A stretch of DNA of 64,000 bases from Microglena sp. YARC (GCA_022414725.1 CM039462.1:114051375-114115374); one strand, 5' to 3'. Numbered from the stretch's first letter, positions 45,004 through 53,298 are shown. Notes: a model not told the origin generated them from the sequence alone. Translations and numbers: made by a program.

Positions 45004-45401
45004 CACTTGAGATTACAGCCATCATCTTGCTAGCACCTACACCCCACCCTAGATTTTTGTCTAGCCAATGAAAGCACAAATAATGTACTACAAGGTACGG
45101 ATTTGTGCCGGTTATCGCTAGGCGCTCGCCCGCCTCGGATTCAAAGCTTCCTACCTCTCGGCAGCCTACATATGGGAGCTTAGCTACATTTCGAAGTGCA
45201 ATATCTTCGACCACCTTGAATTCCGTTTGATATTGTCTTGATTGACTTCCGTCTGATTCAATGAATAAGCTGCTTGAATTGAATCACTGATTCAAACTGT
45301 TTTCAAGGTACCCTGATTCAAGGGGAAAACCGCTTGATAGGGGTTCATTGATTCAAACCAGTTGATTCAAACGATTTCAAAGGTCTGCCTAAATACCGAC
45401 G

Positions 45402-45740
45402 AAGGTGTCCAAGGCTGTGAAGATGATCCTGAGCGCCGTGGGTCTCGACATGGTGAACGAGACCAAGCGCGTGCAGGTAAAGGGCAAGAGAACTCAGGAG
45501 GCGAGGAACTACCGCCTGTGCCCGGAGAGTGTCTGCCGTATGCTCGAGCTCGTGAAACTTTGTCTTCTGCGCACGGACCTCACGCCAATCAACGCGCACG
45601 CCGCCGCTGCCCTTTCGGGACACGAGATGTCCATGTACAGCTCTCAGGGATGCTGGAGCTCGTGAAACGTCGTCTTATGCGCACGGACCTCACACCGCCG
45701 CCGCCGATGCCCTTTCGGGTCACGAGATGTCCATGTACAG
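45402..45740 (+). pseudogene. ORF B, 3' part, separated by the insertion
   Basis: The sequence resumes exactly where ORF A predicts, with SKAVKMILSAVGLDMV, YRLCPESVCRMLELVK and AAALSGHEMSMY. After that the end is scrambled. A segment encoding MLELVK and the HEMSMY end is repeated out of frame at about 45650-45740, so the original C-terminus is lost or altered. The part has no start of its own and is presumably not expressed as protein. Confidence 0.8.
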
Positions 45741-45794
45741 CCAAGCCATAGTCCATCGGCAAACAACGGACTATTATTCAACAAGCGGCGGAGC

Positions 45795-46335
45795 CCCTTT
45801 CACCTCTTCCCCCAGCGGAGCGACCGGGGCGACCGGAGGGGAGCCCCACAAAGGATTCCGCGAGGAACCGAGCGGGTGGGCGACCGGAGGGGAGCCCACA
45901 GTTCACAGTTCACATCAAGCATTAGACACACTACACTACTACACACTACTACTGTGTAACTAACTGTCAAGTCTTACACAATGTGTTTGTTGTTTGTAAA
46001 AGATTCACTGTAACACTTGGGTTTATGAGCACTGTAACACTTGAGCTTCTTTCTCACTGGAACGCTTGGGCGTTCCCGATGTGCCGTCTCAAGCAGACTT
46101 CTAGGGAGTATGAAAGAGGAATCGCGGGACACACGGCGGCACCTGTCGAGTCGAGTCGAGTCGAGTCACATCACATGGCGACCTCTCGCATCACGGCGGC
46201 ACCTGTCGAGTCGAGTCGAGACCACTCGCATCACGGCGGAACCTGTGTCGAGTCGACTGACTCACAGAGCGACCACTCGCATCACGGCGGCACCTGTGTC
46301 GAGTGAATTCCACGGCGACCACTACAGTCGGCGGA
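45795..46335. repeat. GC-rich direct repeats and GTCGAG microsatellite
   Basis: GGGCGACCGGAGGGGAGCCC occurs near 45835 and 45885. CATCACGGCGGCACCTGTCG with GTCGAGTCGAG runs recurs near 46135, 46192, 46225 and 46280. A broken hairpin module (CAAGCAGACTTCTAGGGAG) lies at 46090-46130. No gene is seen. Confidence 0.75.
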
Positions 46336-46494
46336 ACGATGTCGACTTACGGGGGACGATCGCTCGCATCGCAAAGAAGTCGATACTCTCTAAGATATTA
46401 TCACTCACAGATGACGGAAAACACGGTAAAGTAATCGCAACCTGTGATCACATGTCAAGCATGGGTCTGCTAGACAAGCGCTCTCGTATATCGA

Positions 46495-46550
46495 TAGGGT
46501 AATCGCGGGCCCCACGGAGTGGGGCATGGGAATTCAGCTGCTGACTCGCT
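46495..46550 (+). repeat. Partial two-hairpin module (hairpin 2 only)
   Basis: AATCGCGGGC is followed by CCCCAC GGA GTGGGG, then CATGGGAATTCAGCTGCTGAC. The hairpin 1 half is missing. Confidence 0.8.
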
Positions 46551-46697
46551 ACCACGCATTTTCAGAGGTGTTCATGAGAACACGTTTGTTTAAAATAGGG
46601 ATTGATGTGAGCCTCCGGCATTCTTCAGTATTTATTTTTTGTTGAAATAATTGTTGTTCCAAAGATGGAGGCCGTCCGTCCGTCACAGCCAGCAAGA

Positions 46698-47063
46698 CTA
46701 ATTGGTGAATAGATACTTGTTCAAATGCAATTTATGTTTATTGCAAACCTGAAGGAAGTGTAGTTCATCTGGATGTAGTCCGAAGATGTCAACACATATG
46801 AGTGCTGTTTCGATGTCACGTGGACATGTGTGACTCATGTTACAAATTGCCTGCAAGAAATAACTTTCCTTAATTACCAACAATCTCCCTGGTTCTCCAG
46901 TTGTTCGCATGTGAGGCAGATCAATTTCTATGTCGTTGAAGTCTTCACAGATCTCATTGCTCAGACTCACAGGTATATTATAGCATGCTTCACGTGAAAC
47001 AACTCTATCCACATCAGCAACACGTTGAGTGGATGCTTGAATTACCATGAGACATTTGTCCAT
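46698..47063 (-). CDS. Family P member 1, small protein of unknown function
   Basis: A 121-residue intact frame. Members 2 and 3 lie at 48630-48992 and 53276-53662 on the same strand. Shared landmarks are VIQASTxxVxDxDRVVSR, EICEDFN, TTGEPGRLLV, FLxAICNMSxTCPxxIExAL and HKLHLNKYLFT. There is no signal peptide or membrane segment, and the protein looks mostly helical. The upstream flank (GAGCTGTACATTTTACA and TTTATACAATTTGGCGAG) is also shared with member 3, so gene and promoter were copied together. I do not recognise the family. Confidence 0.7.
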   Translation of the reverse strand: MDKCLMVIQASTQRVADVDRVVSREACYNIPVSLSNEICEDFNDIEIDLPHMRTTGEPGRLLVIKESYFLQAICNMSHTCPRDIETALICVDIFGLHPDELHFLQVCNKHKLHLNKYLFTN

Positions 47064-47399
47064 ATTTGATTTTTCCTACAAAACGTTCTGACGTTATTCG
47101 AGCTAGGTTTAGCCTGATTTGTTTTTTTCTCGCACGGTGTCTAGTTAGTTGTATTGATGGAGCTGTACATTTTACAGTTGTTCTAAAATAGTGGGACACC
47201 CTTTATACAATTTGGCGAGACGTCGGAGTTGGTGCTTTCCTTGTGCTTATTTACGTGATCGTAGGCGCAGAACAAGCGATGTACGAATGAGCCCTCATGA
47301 ACAGGAACAGGAATAAGATGCACACACGCACATTTGCATCCATCGACCGCATGCATGAATGAATCAATTAATCAATGCAAGCAACACACACGTACATAC

Positions 47400-47500
47400 G
47401 TACGTACGAACGAACACACGCAAACGGAGGAACACTGACGACGACGATCGAAAAACATCTGACTCCACATGCAAACGGCGGAAACATGTCCTCGTCTCCA
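47400..47500 (+). repeat. Two copies of the AACGGCGGAAxAC motif
   Basis: CGCAAACGGAGGAACACTGA (about 47417) and GCAAACGGCGGAAACATGTC (about 47471) match motifs at 30924-30980, 51405, 53773 and 53891. They follow a short ACGTACGTACGAACGAAC run. Confidence 0.65.
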
Positions 47501-47529
47501 AAAGACACCACCGCGGATTAATGTGTGTC

Positions 47530-47870
47530 GCGTCTTTCGCAACCTCATTCACTATGGTCCGGTCCTCCAAAGAAACCGTATGGTATCAAGCAGGCTCCTG
47601 CTTGACAATACTATGGGGATTCTTAAGGGGGGATCGCGGGTCCCGCGGAGCGGGACAGTGGAATTGAGCTGCTGACTCACTGACTTATCCCATGTGGCAC
47701 CATCAAGCAAGGAACAACCCAGCTGCGGCTTGGCTGTTCCGTATACAAATTCAAAAAGACCCATCTTAAGAACAAAAGAGAATAATACATACCCATTTAT
47801 ATAAACCAAATGGCACTAAATCCTCCAAAGAAACCGCATGGTCTCAAGCAGGCTTCTGTTTGACAACCCT
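47530..47870 (+). repeat. Leader region copy with two-hairpin module, and a second hairpin 1
   Basis: The stretch from CGCAACCTCATTCACTATGG through AAAAAGACCCATCTTAAGAAC matches 25320-25555. Hairpin 1 at 47587-47604 is CAAGCAGG CT CCTGCTTG, and hairpin 2 at 47640-47656 is GTCCCGC GGA GCGGGAC. A further hairpin 1 at 47845-47862 (CAAGCAGG CT TCTGTTTG) keeps pairing by wobble. The last one lies about 60 bp 3' of the next minus-strand gene. Confidence 0.88.
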
Positions 47871-47922
47871 AGTTGTTGCACATCGTTGCTTTTGGGCAAC
47901 GTTGAGGGGTGCATGAGCTCAC

Positions 47923-48399
47923 CTACGTGCGAGGATATTTAGCTTCGTAATAGCATGGATCGATACAGAATATACAACTGCACGAAAAACATAACAGCAA
48001 GCAGCTCCAGAATGCCCTTTTCCTGAGCGGACGATACCCGAATAACCTTACGTAATCGTCCATGTATCCCCACGTGTTTGCCGTGCACGTCTTTTCTATC
48101 TCTACAATCATCTTCAATCGAGCAGCATTCTGTTCGTACTCAATTGTGGCACCAGATAATAGGTGGATTGTCGTGCCGTCAAACGTGAACATAGTCTTTT
48201 TCATCACGTTCGATTTACGCCTGAAGTAGAATGTCTCTTTGTACAGGTCGAGTATTTCTAAACATTTCTTGGCGTCATCCTCATTATCGAATACTACCGT
48301 TCCATTTAAAATAAACTCGTTGATACTGTCATTCCACGTACTGCCTGAAACTGTGAAACACACATACATGCTTGTCTCCAACTTCTTGAAGTTATCCAT
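47923..48399 (-). CDS. Small protein with a C-terminal hydrophobic segment, unrecognised
   Basis: From the ATG at 48399 (MDNFKKLETSMYVCF) the frame has 158 residues. An upstream in-frame Met gives 13 more but lies closer to the TATA-like element. Near the C-terminus CLLLCFSCSCIFCIDPCYY is hydrophobic and Cys-rich, so a tail anchor is possible. The middle contains FDNEDDAKKCLEILDLYK and IEYEQNAARLKMIVEIEK, which look helical. No family was recognised. Confidence 0.6.
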   Translation of the reverse strand: MDNFKKLETSMYVCFTVSGSTWNDSINEFILNGTVVFDNEDDAKKCLEILDLYKETFYFRRKSNVMKKTMFTFDGTTIHLLSGATIEYEQNAARLKMIVEIEKTCTANTWGYMDDYVRLFGYRPLRKRAFWSCLLLCFSCSCIFCIDPCYYEAKYPRT

Positions 48400-48460
48400 T
48401 GTTTCTGTTTTACACAGAAGAGATAGGGTGCAAAGCAATATACTAGACGTAGTCTTGATT

Positions 48461-48467
48461 TTTTATA
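48461..48467 (-). promoter_or_regulatory. TATA-like element
   Basis: TATAAAA on the minus strand, about 62 bp upstream of the ATG at 48399. Position and sequence suit a core promoter; no other evidence. Confidence 0.35.
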
Positions 48468-48629
48468 CTTGTGAAAAATAAACATGTAAGAACTGTCAAT
48501 GGGGGGGGGGATCTGGCATCTTCCTGAAGGCAGTTCGAACAGAAAATCCCTGTTCGTAAGGGGACAACAGCCCCGGGGGAGTTGACCCCTATGATACCCC
48601 TATGGAGAATTCATTGTCTACATGTCTTA

Positions 48630-48992
48630 TTAATCGGTAAATAGATACTTGTTCAAGTGCAGTTTATGTTTACTGCAAATTCTAAGAAAGTGCAGCTCAG
48701 TTGAATGTAGTCCGAATATGTTAGCAAATCGGAGGGCTTTTTCTATACTATGTGGACACGTTTGACTCATGTTATTAATTGCATGTAAGAAATCATTTTC
48801 TTTGAACACCAGCAATCTCCCTGGTTCTCTAGTTGTTTGCATGTAAGGTAAATCAACGTTTAATTCGTTGAAGTCTTCACATATCTCCCTGTTCAGATCG
48901 ACATAAATGTAGCAGTCTTGACGCGAAACAACTCTATCTATATCAGACACGGGGTGAGTGGATGCCTGAATAACCAAGCGACAAGCGTTCAT
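48630..48992 (-). CDS. Family P member 2, small protein of unknown function
   Basis: A 120-residue intact frame. It is the most diverged of the three family P members but keeps VIQAST, DRVVSR, EICEDFN, PGRLLVFKE, NMSQTCP and HKLHLNKYLFT. Its flanks differ from the other two, so it is an older copy. No domain was recognised. Confidence 0.7.
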   Translation of the reverse strand: MNACRLVIQASTHPVSDIDRVVSRQDCYIYVDLNREICEDFNELNVDLPYMQTTREPGRLLVFKENDFLHAINNMSQTCPHSIEKALRFANIFGLHSTELHFLRICSKHKLHLNKYLFTD

Positions 48993-49156
48993 CTTAGTTT
49001 TCTTTTTAGAATTATCGCCTTATGCTTTTTGGCCTGATTTACTTGAACCCAAGCAAATTTGCAACATTTATTTACTTGGCGGAGCATTCTTCAGTATTTT
49101 TTTGTTGTTTAAATAATTGTTGTTCCCGAGATGGAGAATTTGCGGAAACCATCAGC

Positions 49157-49483
49157 TTAGTGTGGCCCATCTATTTTGATGGTGACGTGCTCAAATGCAC
49201 TCTCAAATTTACTATTAAAGTAGGGAAGATCACATTGTGGAGGCGGGTCAAGTAATTGGATGGTGTACACGGGCTGCGTATCAAAATCTGCGTGAGGGCC
49301 TGCAATGACTTGTAAGCTCGCCCTACAGAGTGGTATGTGTTGTTGCGCAACTCTATAACATGAACCTAGCTTTATATCTGCTAAAAGTAAAGAGGAGACG
49401 ATTTGTAATGATGCTGTAGCAAACATAATATTCAATAGCAGCCGAAAATATTTGCATGTGAGAAACGCGTCATAGTACATCAT
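49157..49483 (-). CDS. Hypothetical protein with N-terminal hydrophobic segment
   Basis: A 108-residue frame. Residues 10-35 (CKYFRLLLNIMFATASLQIVSSLLLA) could be a signal anchor. The rest contains VYTIQLLDPPPQCDLPYF and no motif I know. A Met at residue 20 is an alternative start. It belongs to the run of minus-strand small genes. Confidence 0.45.
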   Translation of the reverse strand: MMYYDAFLTCKYFRLLLNIMFATASLQIVSSLLLADIKLGSCYRVAQQHIPLCRASLQVIAGPHADFDTQPVYTIQLLDPPPQCDLPYFNSKFESAFEHVTIKIDGPH

Positions 49484-49685
49484 TGGTTCTACTCTGTGGA
49501 GGTGGAAACGCTTTGGTGTAAATCAAAAACGACGTGAATTTTTAAGCAAACTTTGTGAGACGAACAAAGATTTGTTGAAATTTTATTGTCAACTCAATGC
49601 ACAACCGCAAGAGGTGTTGTTGCATTTTTCAAAAGTACTCACAAGTAATGGGCGTTCCTGCCTCCCGGCCGATTTTGACTGATGG

Positions 49686-49979
49686 TTAGATGTGACTGTT
49701 GTTGACATCAAGTGTTGTGATACGGTTCTCATCCAAGTGTTGGCAACATATATCACTTGACAAGCATGAGGTTGATTGCTTGAAATTTTTCATGTCATAG
49801 CACGCATTGTTCTTTCTCATCAGCACACCATACATCGGAAATCCCTTGTGAATGTAAGCCTCGTACACTAATCCCACGATACTTGTTGTCTTATCCAAGT
49901 CGTTGTGCGTTGTTGGGTTGTCTATGGTTACAATGGACCCTACAGTGTACGTGGGATTCTGGTAAGGTAAGTAATCCAT
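49686..49979 (-). CDS. Hypothetical protein, 97 residues
   Basis: The frame starts MDYLPYQNPTYTVGSIVTID and is intact. It contains several Cys (SSDICCQHLDENR) and a stretch GLVYEAYIHKGFPMYGVLMR of predicted beta character. No family was recognised. It lies 160 bp from the divergent caspase-like gene, so the two could share a promoter region. Confidence 0.5.
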   Translation of the reverse strand: MDYLPYQNPTYTVGSIVTIDNPTTHNDLDKTTSIVGLVYEAYIHKGFPMYGVLMRKNNACYDMKNFKQSTSCLSSDICCQHLDENRITTLDVNNSHI

Positions 49980-50142
49980 GTCTGAAGATCATGTTTTGTA
50001 ATATACAATATAAACCCTAAACAATTATCAGCATGGAAAGCGCGAAGGAGTGCTCCGACTCGATAGATTACATTGACTGCAGCCGGGTATTGTGCGCACA
50101 GGACTGTGATTTGTTTATATCCCCCAAGACTAGTACCACAAG

Positions 50143-51039
50143 ATGAAGCGTGCATTGCTAGTCTCACCCAGCTACGCCCGCGACCTCCGTACGTACAGCA
50201 CGACGGGTTTTGCAACGGATGTTGAGCGTTTTAAGAAGTCGCTGGGAGAAGGATTCAGCTGCAACGTTATGGGCGGCACTTCCGAGGTTCCAAAACGGGA
50301 CCTGAGAGCCTCCATACAGCATCTCCTGCAGCCCGGCACGGATGTCGCAGTTCTGCTATTCTGTGGCCATGGGACGTGGAGTGGTTCAACGCAACATGGT
50401 GCCCTTGTCTGTTCGTTTGGGCAGCAGATTACAGCACAGGAGATCGAGGACATCGTAGCACAGCAAGGGTTCACCGGCACGTTTGCTCGTGTGCTGAACA
50501 TGTGCGAGGAAGGTTCAACGCAACACGCATCTAGCAGTATTGCAGAAGCATTCAATTCCCTATTCGATTGCTGACTACAATGGTGTCATTATTGCAGCGT
50601 CCACCATGTTTGGAATGGCCCGGGGCGGAGCAGGAGGCAGCGAGTTCATGGACGCGTGGGTGGCAGTGGGACAGCTTCCGATTTATCACAAACTGGGAAC
50701 AGTGCTCAAGGAGCATTGCCCCAACATACGCGTGACCATGCAGAACATGAACAGCAAGGACGGTGTATTTGGTCATCCTGCAAAGGAGGTGTGTGTGCAT
50801 GCAATGAGCAATGACAATATATGTTTTGGCTGCGCACGTCAGTATTGTGAATGCTGCTGATTGCAGGTGCCATTGGACGCATCCATGAAGAACAGAAGCC
50901 AGTGATGCGAGAGCAAGTGTGGTACCCGCCATTTCTCCGAGGATTCAGCAAGGAAGCGAATCATCCTCGGAGAAGCCCTGTGGAGAAGCCACTGATGCAA
51001 CATCGTGCAATTGTTGTATGTGAGCTGTTTCCGGCATGA
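50143..51039 (+). CDS. Caspase-like (C14 fold) protein, frame broken once, possible intron
   Basis: The start KRALLVSPSYARDL fits the first strand of the caspase fold. LLFCGHGTWS carries the His of the catalytic dyad, and ARVLNMCEEGS carries a Cys at the expected site. The frame stops at 50572-50574, but sense continues in the +1 frame from about 50565 (ADYNGVIIAASTMFG, GGAGGSEFMDAW), so one base is gained or lost there. At about 50793-50869 a GTGTGC...TTGCAG segment could be an intron, after which IGRIHEEQKPVMREQVWYP continues to a stop at 51039. Caspase-like proteases of this type act in cell death in protists and also occur in large viruses. Whether it is active is unknown. Confidence 0.55.
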
Positions 51040-51478
51040 TCAGTCTGTAATCCACGATCTCAATCTGAGTCCCACTACAACTGTCGGGTCATATCCATAT
51101 GTCGATACCCCTTCCTTTCCCAACATAGTGATAAAAAAATTGTCAAAGTGATCTGGCAGCGGAACACAATGCTTATGCATGTACTGCAAAAAAGCAATCT
51201 TTAAAATTTTGTAATCCATGTATGCGCCTGACTTCTTCTCACATTGCTATAAAAAGGCAGCAATTATGTCGGTTAGTTGTTTTGTTGTCTCCATAATCTG
51301 TAATTACACACAGCCCGGCGGTCAATAATGTTACAGCTCAAAGCTTTATACAGTTGTTCAATTTGGCCTGAATTTATTTTTTCTCATTGCAGGATCGAAG
51401 CAAACGGAACGGAGGAAACATGTCGCATACTCGGTGCATTAGATAGATAGGATGGATAGATAGATAGATAGATATTGG
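51040..51478. other. No gene assigned; motif and microsatellite
   Basis: Contains ATTTGGCCTGAATTTATTTT at 51361, a copy of the accessory left-end motif. It also has the AACGGAGGAAACATGTCG motif near 51410 and a GATA microsatellite (51441-51475). Confidence 0.5.
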
Positions 51479-51823
51479 ATGTGCCACTCCTCAAGCCCCA
51501 TGCGGTTCAATGAGAAAATATATATTCAGGCCAAACTACATAGAGATTCAAACTGTAAAATTATTGACCGGTCTATGCATGTTATGGACCAAGACTGGGT
51601 CTCCAAGTTTGTCCAAGATATTACGTCAACTTCCAACGCCATTACACTAAGTCTTCCATTTGCACATGAAGTGCTTATAATCCACTTAGAGTTAGATAAT
51701 CAGCATCGGTTCCACACACACATTGCAATTCAAACCCTGGTCAACGAAGAGCCACGTGCTTTTTTGTATGGATTCAACAGATACCCTGATGGGGAAGTGA
51801 TTGGACCATTCTACAGGGACTAA
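51479..51823 (+). CDS. Hypothetical protein, about 107-114 residues
   Basis: The frame is intact, and the start may be the Met in MRFNEKIYIQ (codon 8). It contains SLPFAHEVLIIHLELD and TLVNEEPRAFLYGFNRYPDG, alternating hydrophobic strands of a small beta-rich domain. No known family. It lies 75 bp before a degraded hairpin module. Confidence 0.45.
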   Translation: MCHSSSPMRFNEKIYIQAKLHRDSNCKIIDRSMHVMDQDWVSKFVQDITSTSNAITLSLPFAHEVLIIHLELDNQHRFHTHIAIQTLVNEEPRAFLYGFNRYPDGEVIGPFYRD

Positions 51824-51899
51824 GTTGTAACCATCTCATGTGAACCATGCCCGGATGATGGCATACGGATGAGGAGTACCATCCAGGTTGGCATGAATG

Positions 51900-51985
51900 T
51901 CTGCTTGATAACTTCTTCATAACATAGAATGTTATGAAAGGGGAATCTCGCCCCCCAGGAGTGGGGCAGTGGAATTCACGAGGAG
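51900..51985 (+). repeat. Degraded two-hairpin module
   Basis: Only the 3' half of hairpin 1 remains (TCTGCTTGATAAC). The module then continues ATGTTATGAAAGGGGAATC, with a hairpin 2 that has lost a base (CCCAGGAGTGGGG), and ends GCAGTGGAATTCACG. It overlaps the C-terminal codons of the DUSP-like gene on the other strand. Confidence 0.75.
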
Positions 51986-52543
51986 CATCTTCACCCCAGG
52001 TTCACGATGATCTTGTTCATGGTTGTCACCGTGATGGGACAAGGATGCACCGCCATGGATGACATTGCCCCTCAGGTGAACTTCAAACATTTCAAGGGAC
52101 CGTTTAAAGTTGGCTTCTGGTTGGAATGCCGTGGGGTTCAACCTTTGAATGTGCTTGATCGCATCTGTCATCGTAATGCATCTTTCCCACATCAGATAAG
52201 CAGCAACAACTGTTGCAGACTGTTGTCTTCCCAACCTACAATGCACAAGCACGACATTGTTTTGACTTAACACTCCATGCATCACCTCAACAATATATGG
52301 TAGATGGGACATGAGTTTTGTGACCTCTTTTTGCCTGCAGTTGTCTTCAACAGCAACCTTAATGTATGTTGTGTTTGGGTTCCTTGGTTTTATGTACGGT
52401 GTGTGGTTTGTGCAGTTCACAACAAGCTTGAATTGCAACGTTTTACAAAGTTGGTGGTTGAGAGCTGCTTCTTGGTCTGATAGGTAAAGATTGTCGCACA
52501 CCTTGAACAAGTTATCGATATGCATCTTATTGAGATCAGCCAT
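51932..52543 (-). CDS. Dual-specificity phosphatase fold protein lacking the catalytic Arg (pseudophosphatase)
   Basis: From the Met at 52543 (MADLNKMHIDNLF) the frame has about 203 residues. It follows the DUSP pattern: NLYLSDQEAA, then LKPRNPNTTYIKVAVED-like strands, a long helix with LPYIVEVMHGVL, and the signature VLVHCRLGRQQSATVV. The consensus is HCx5R(S/T). Here the His and Cys are kept, but the Arg is replaced by Gln. Downstream MTDAIKHIQRLNPTAFQP matches the helix after the P-loop. It would probably bind phosphorylated partners without turnover. The C-terminal ~20 residues come from the antisense of a hairpin module, so the natural end may be altered. Confidence 0.75.
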   Translation of the reverse strand: MADLNKMHIDNLFKVCDNLYLSDQEAALNHQLCKTLQFKLVVNCTNHTPYIKPRNPNTTYIKVAVEDNCRQKEVTKLMSHLPYIVEVMHGVLSQNNVVLVHCRLGRQQSATVVAAYLMWERCITMTDAIKHIQRLNPTAFQPEANFKRSLEMFEVHLRGNVIHGGASLSHHGDNHEQDHREPGVKMLLVNSTAPLLGGEIPLS

Positions 52544-52585
52544 ATTATTGTTAATTTTCCCAACACAGGACAACAACAGGTATTT

Positions 52586-53235
52586 TCAGAGATGTTCACA
52601 GAGATTCCCGAGATGGAGAGTCTTTTCAGAGGTCTTCGTAGGTGCCCATTTTTGTATTGTCTGTATGAAGTTATTCAATATCAGCTCGGTATGAGCGCAG
52701 ATTGTCTCCGGATGGAAAAGGGTTCCCCATATTCGTCGTCTCTTATGTCGGAACGCTACAACACGTTGGTCATGGACCTCATAGAGGCAAATCGGGCGCA
52801 TGCACGGAGCTAGATCAGAAATTGAGTATGCAGCATAGAAGTCAGCCTTAAATTTCATTGGAACCCCCTCAACGAGCCCAATACGTGCCCCAATAATTTT
52901 GATGCCCCGTGTATGGTGTACGGCGGCACCTGTGTATTCGAGATGACCACCAAAGTATAAGTTGATAAACTGGGCACCAAAGCATATTCCAAGAACCGGA
53001 GCACCATGTCTGAGGGCAAAGGTGTTCATCGCCTCTCTGTCACGACCTATGTTATGCACGTGCAATTGCGATCCCGTGAGAATGAACCAGAAACTTGCTT
53101 TGTCCGGCAAATCTCTACAACCTCTGAAAGAGTACGTGCGATCGCATGACCATGCATTTGGCGCCTAAGAAAAGATAGGAGGTACTGCCTGAAAATACGC
53201 TTGGGACCGATTGTATTGTCAATGACAACGAGCAT
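52586..53235 (-). CDS. Class I glutamine amidotransferase-like protein, one frameshift
   Basis: The N-terminal part (from 53235) begins MLVVIDNTIGPKRIF, the usual first strand of a GATase1 domain. About 45 codons on, near 53100-53110, the frame is lost and sense continues in another frame from ASFWFILTGSQLHVHN. The nucleophile elbow VLGICFGAQF carries the Cys, and GTLFHPETIC supplies the His-Glu pair, so all three catalytic residues are present. The domain is about 200 residues, normal for a stand-alone GATase1. No synthase partner is nearby. Either the gene recently died or the sequence has a one-base error. Confidence 0.7.
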
Positions 53236-53257
53236 TTTACAATAGATGACATATAAT

Positions 53258-53298
53258 ACACTCCAGAAAGCGGTTTCATTTTAGATTCCGTCGAGTGT
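53258..53298. repeat. 41-bp dispersed repeat with ACACTC/GAGTGT ends
   Basis: ACACTCCAGAAAGCGG to TCCGTCGAGTGT is identical, except for one or two bases, to 56451-56492. Here it is a single arm; at 56396-56483 most of it is present as an inverted pair. It supplies the last codons of family P member 3. Confidence 0.85.

Larger units (their letters stand above)
37426..45401. mobile_element. 7,976-bp element with terminal inverted repeats, inserted in ORF B
   Basis: The left end CGTCGGTATTTAG (37426-37438) and right end CTAAATACCGACG (45389-45401) are perfect 13-bp inverted repeats. Beyond them both ends stay similar through TTTGA and GTTTGAA-type motifs. The flanks read CTGCGCAA and AAGGTGTCC, while intact ORF A reads CTGCGCAAGGTGTCC. 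ORF A therefore shows the empty site, and AA is a 2-bp target duplication. Inside are subterminal repeats, satellites in both orientations, exons of an H3-like gene and minisatellites. No transposase is recognisable, so it is probably non-autonomous. Its superfamily is undecided; the 2-bp duplication is compatible with CACTA-like elements but the CGTCGG terminus is not typical. Confidence 0.85.
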
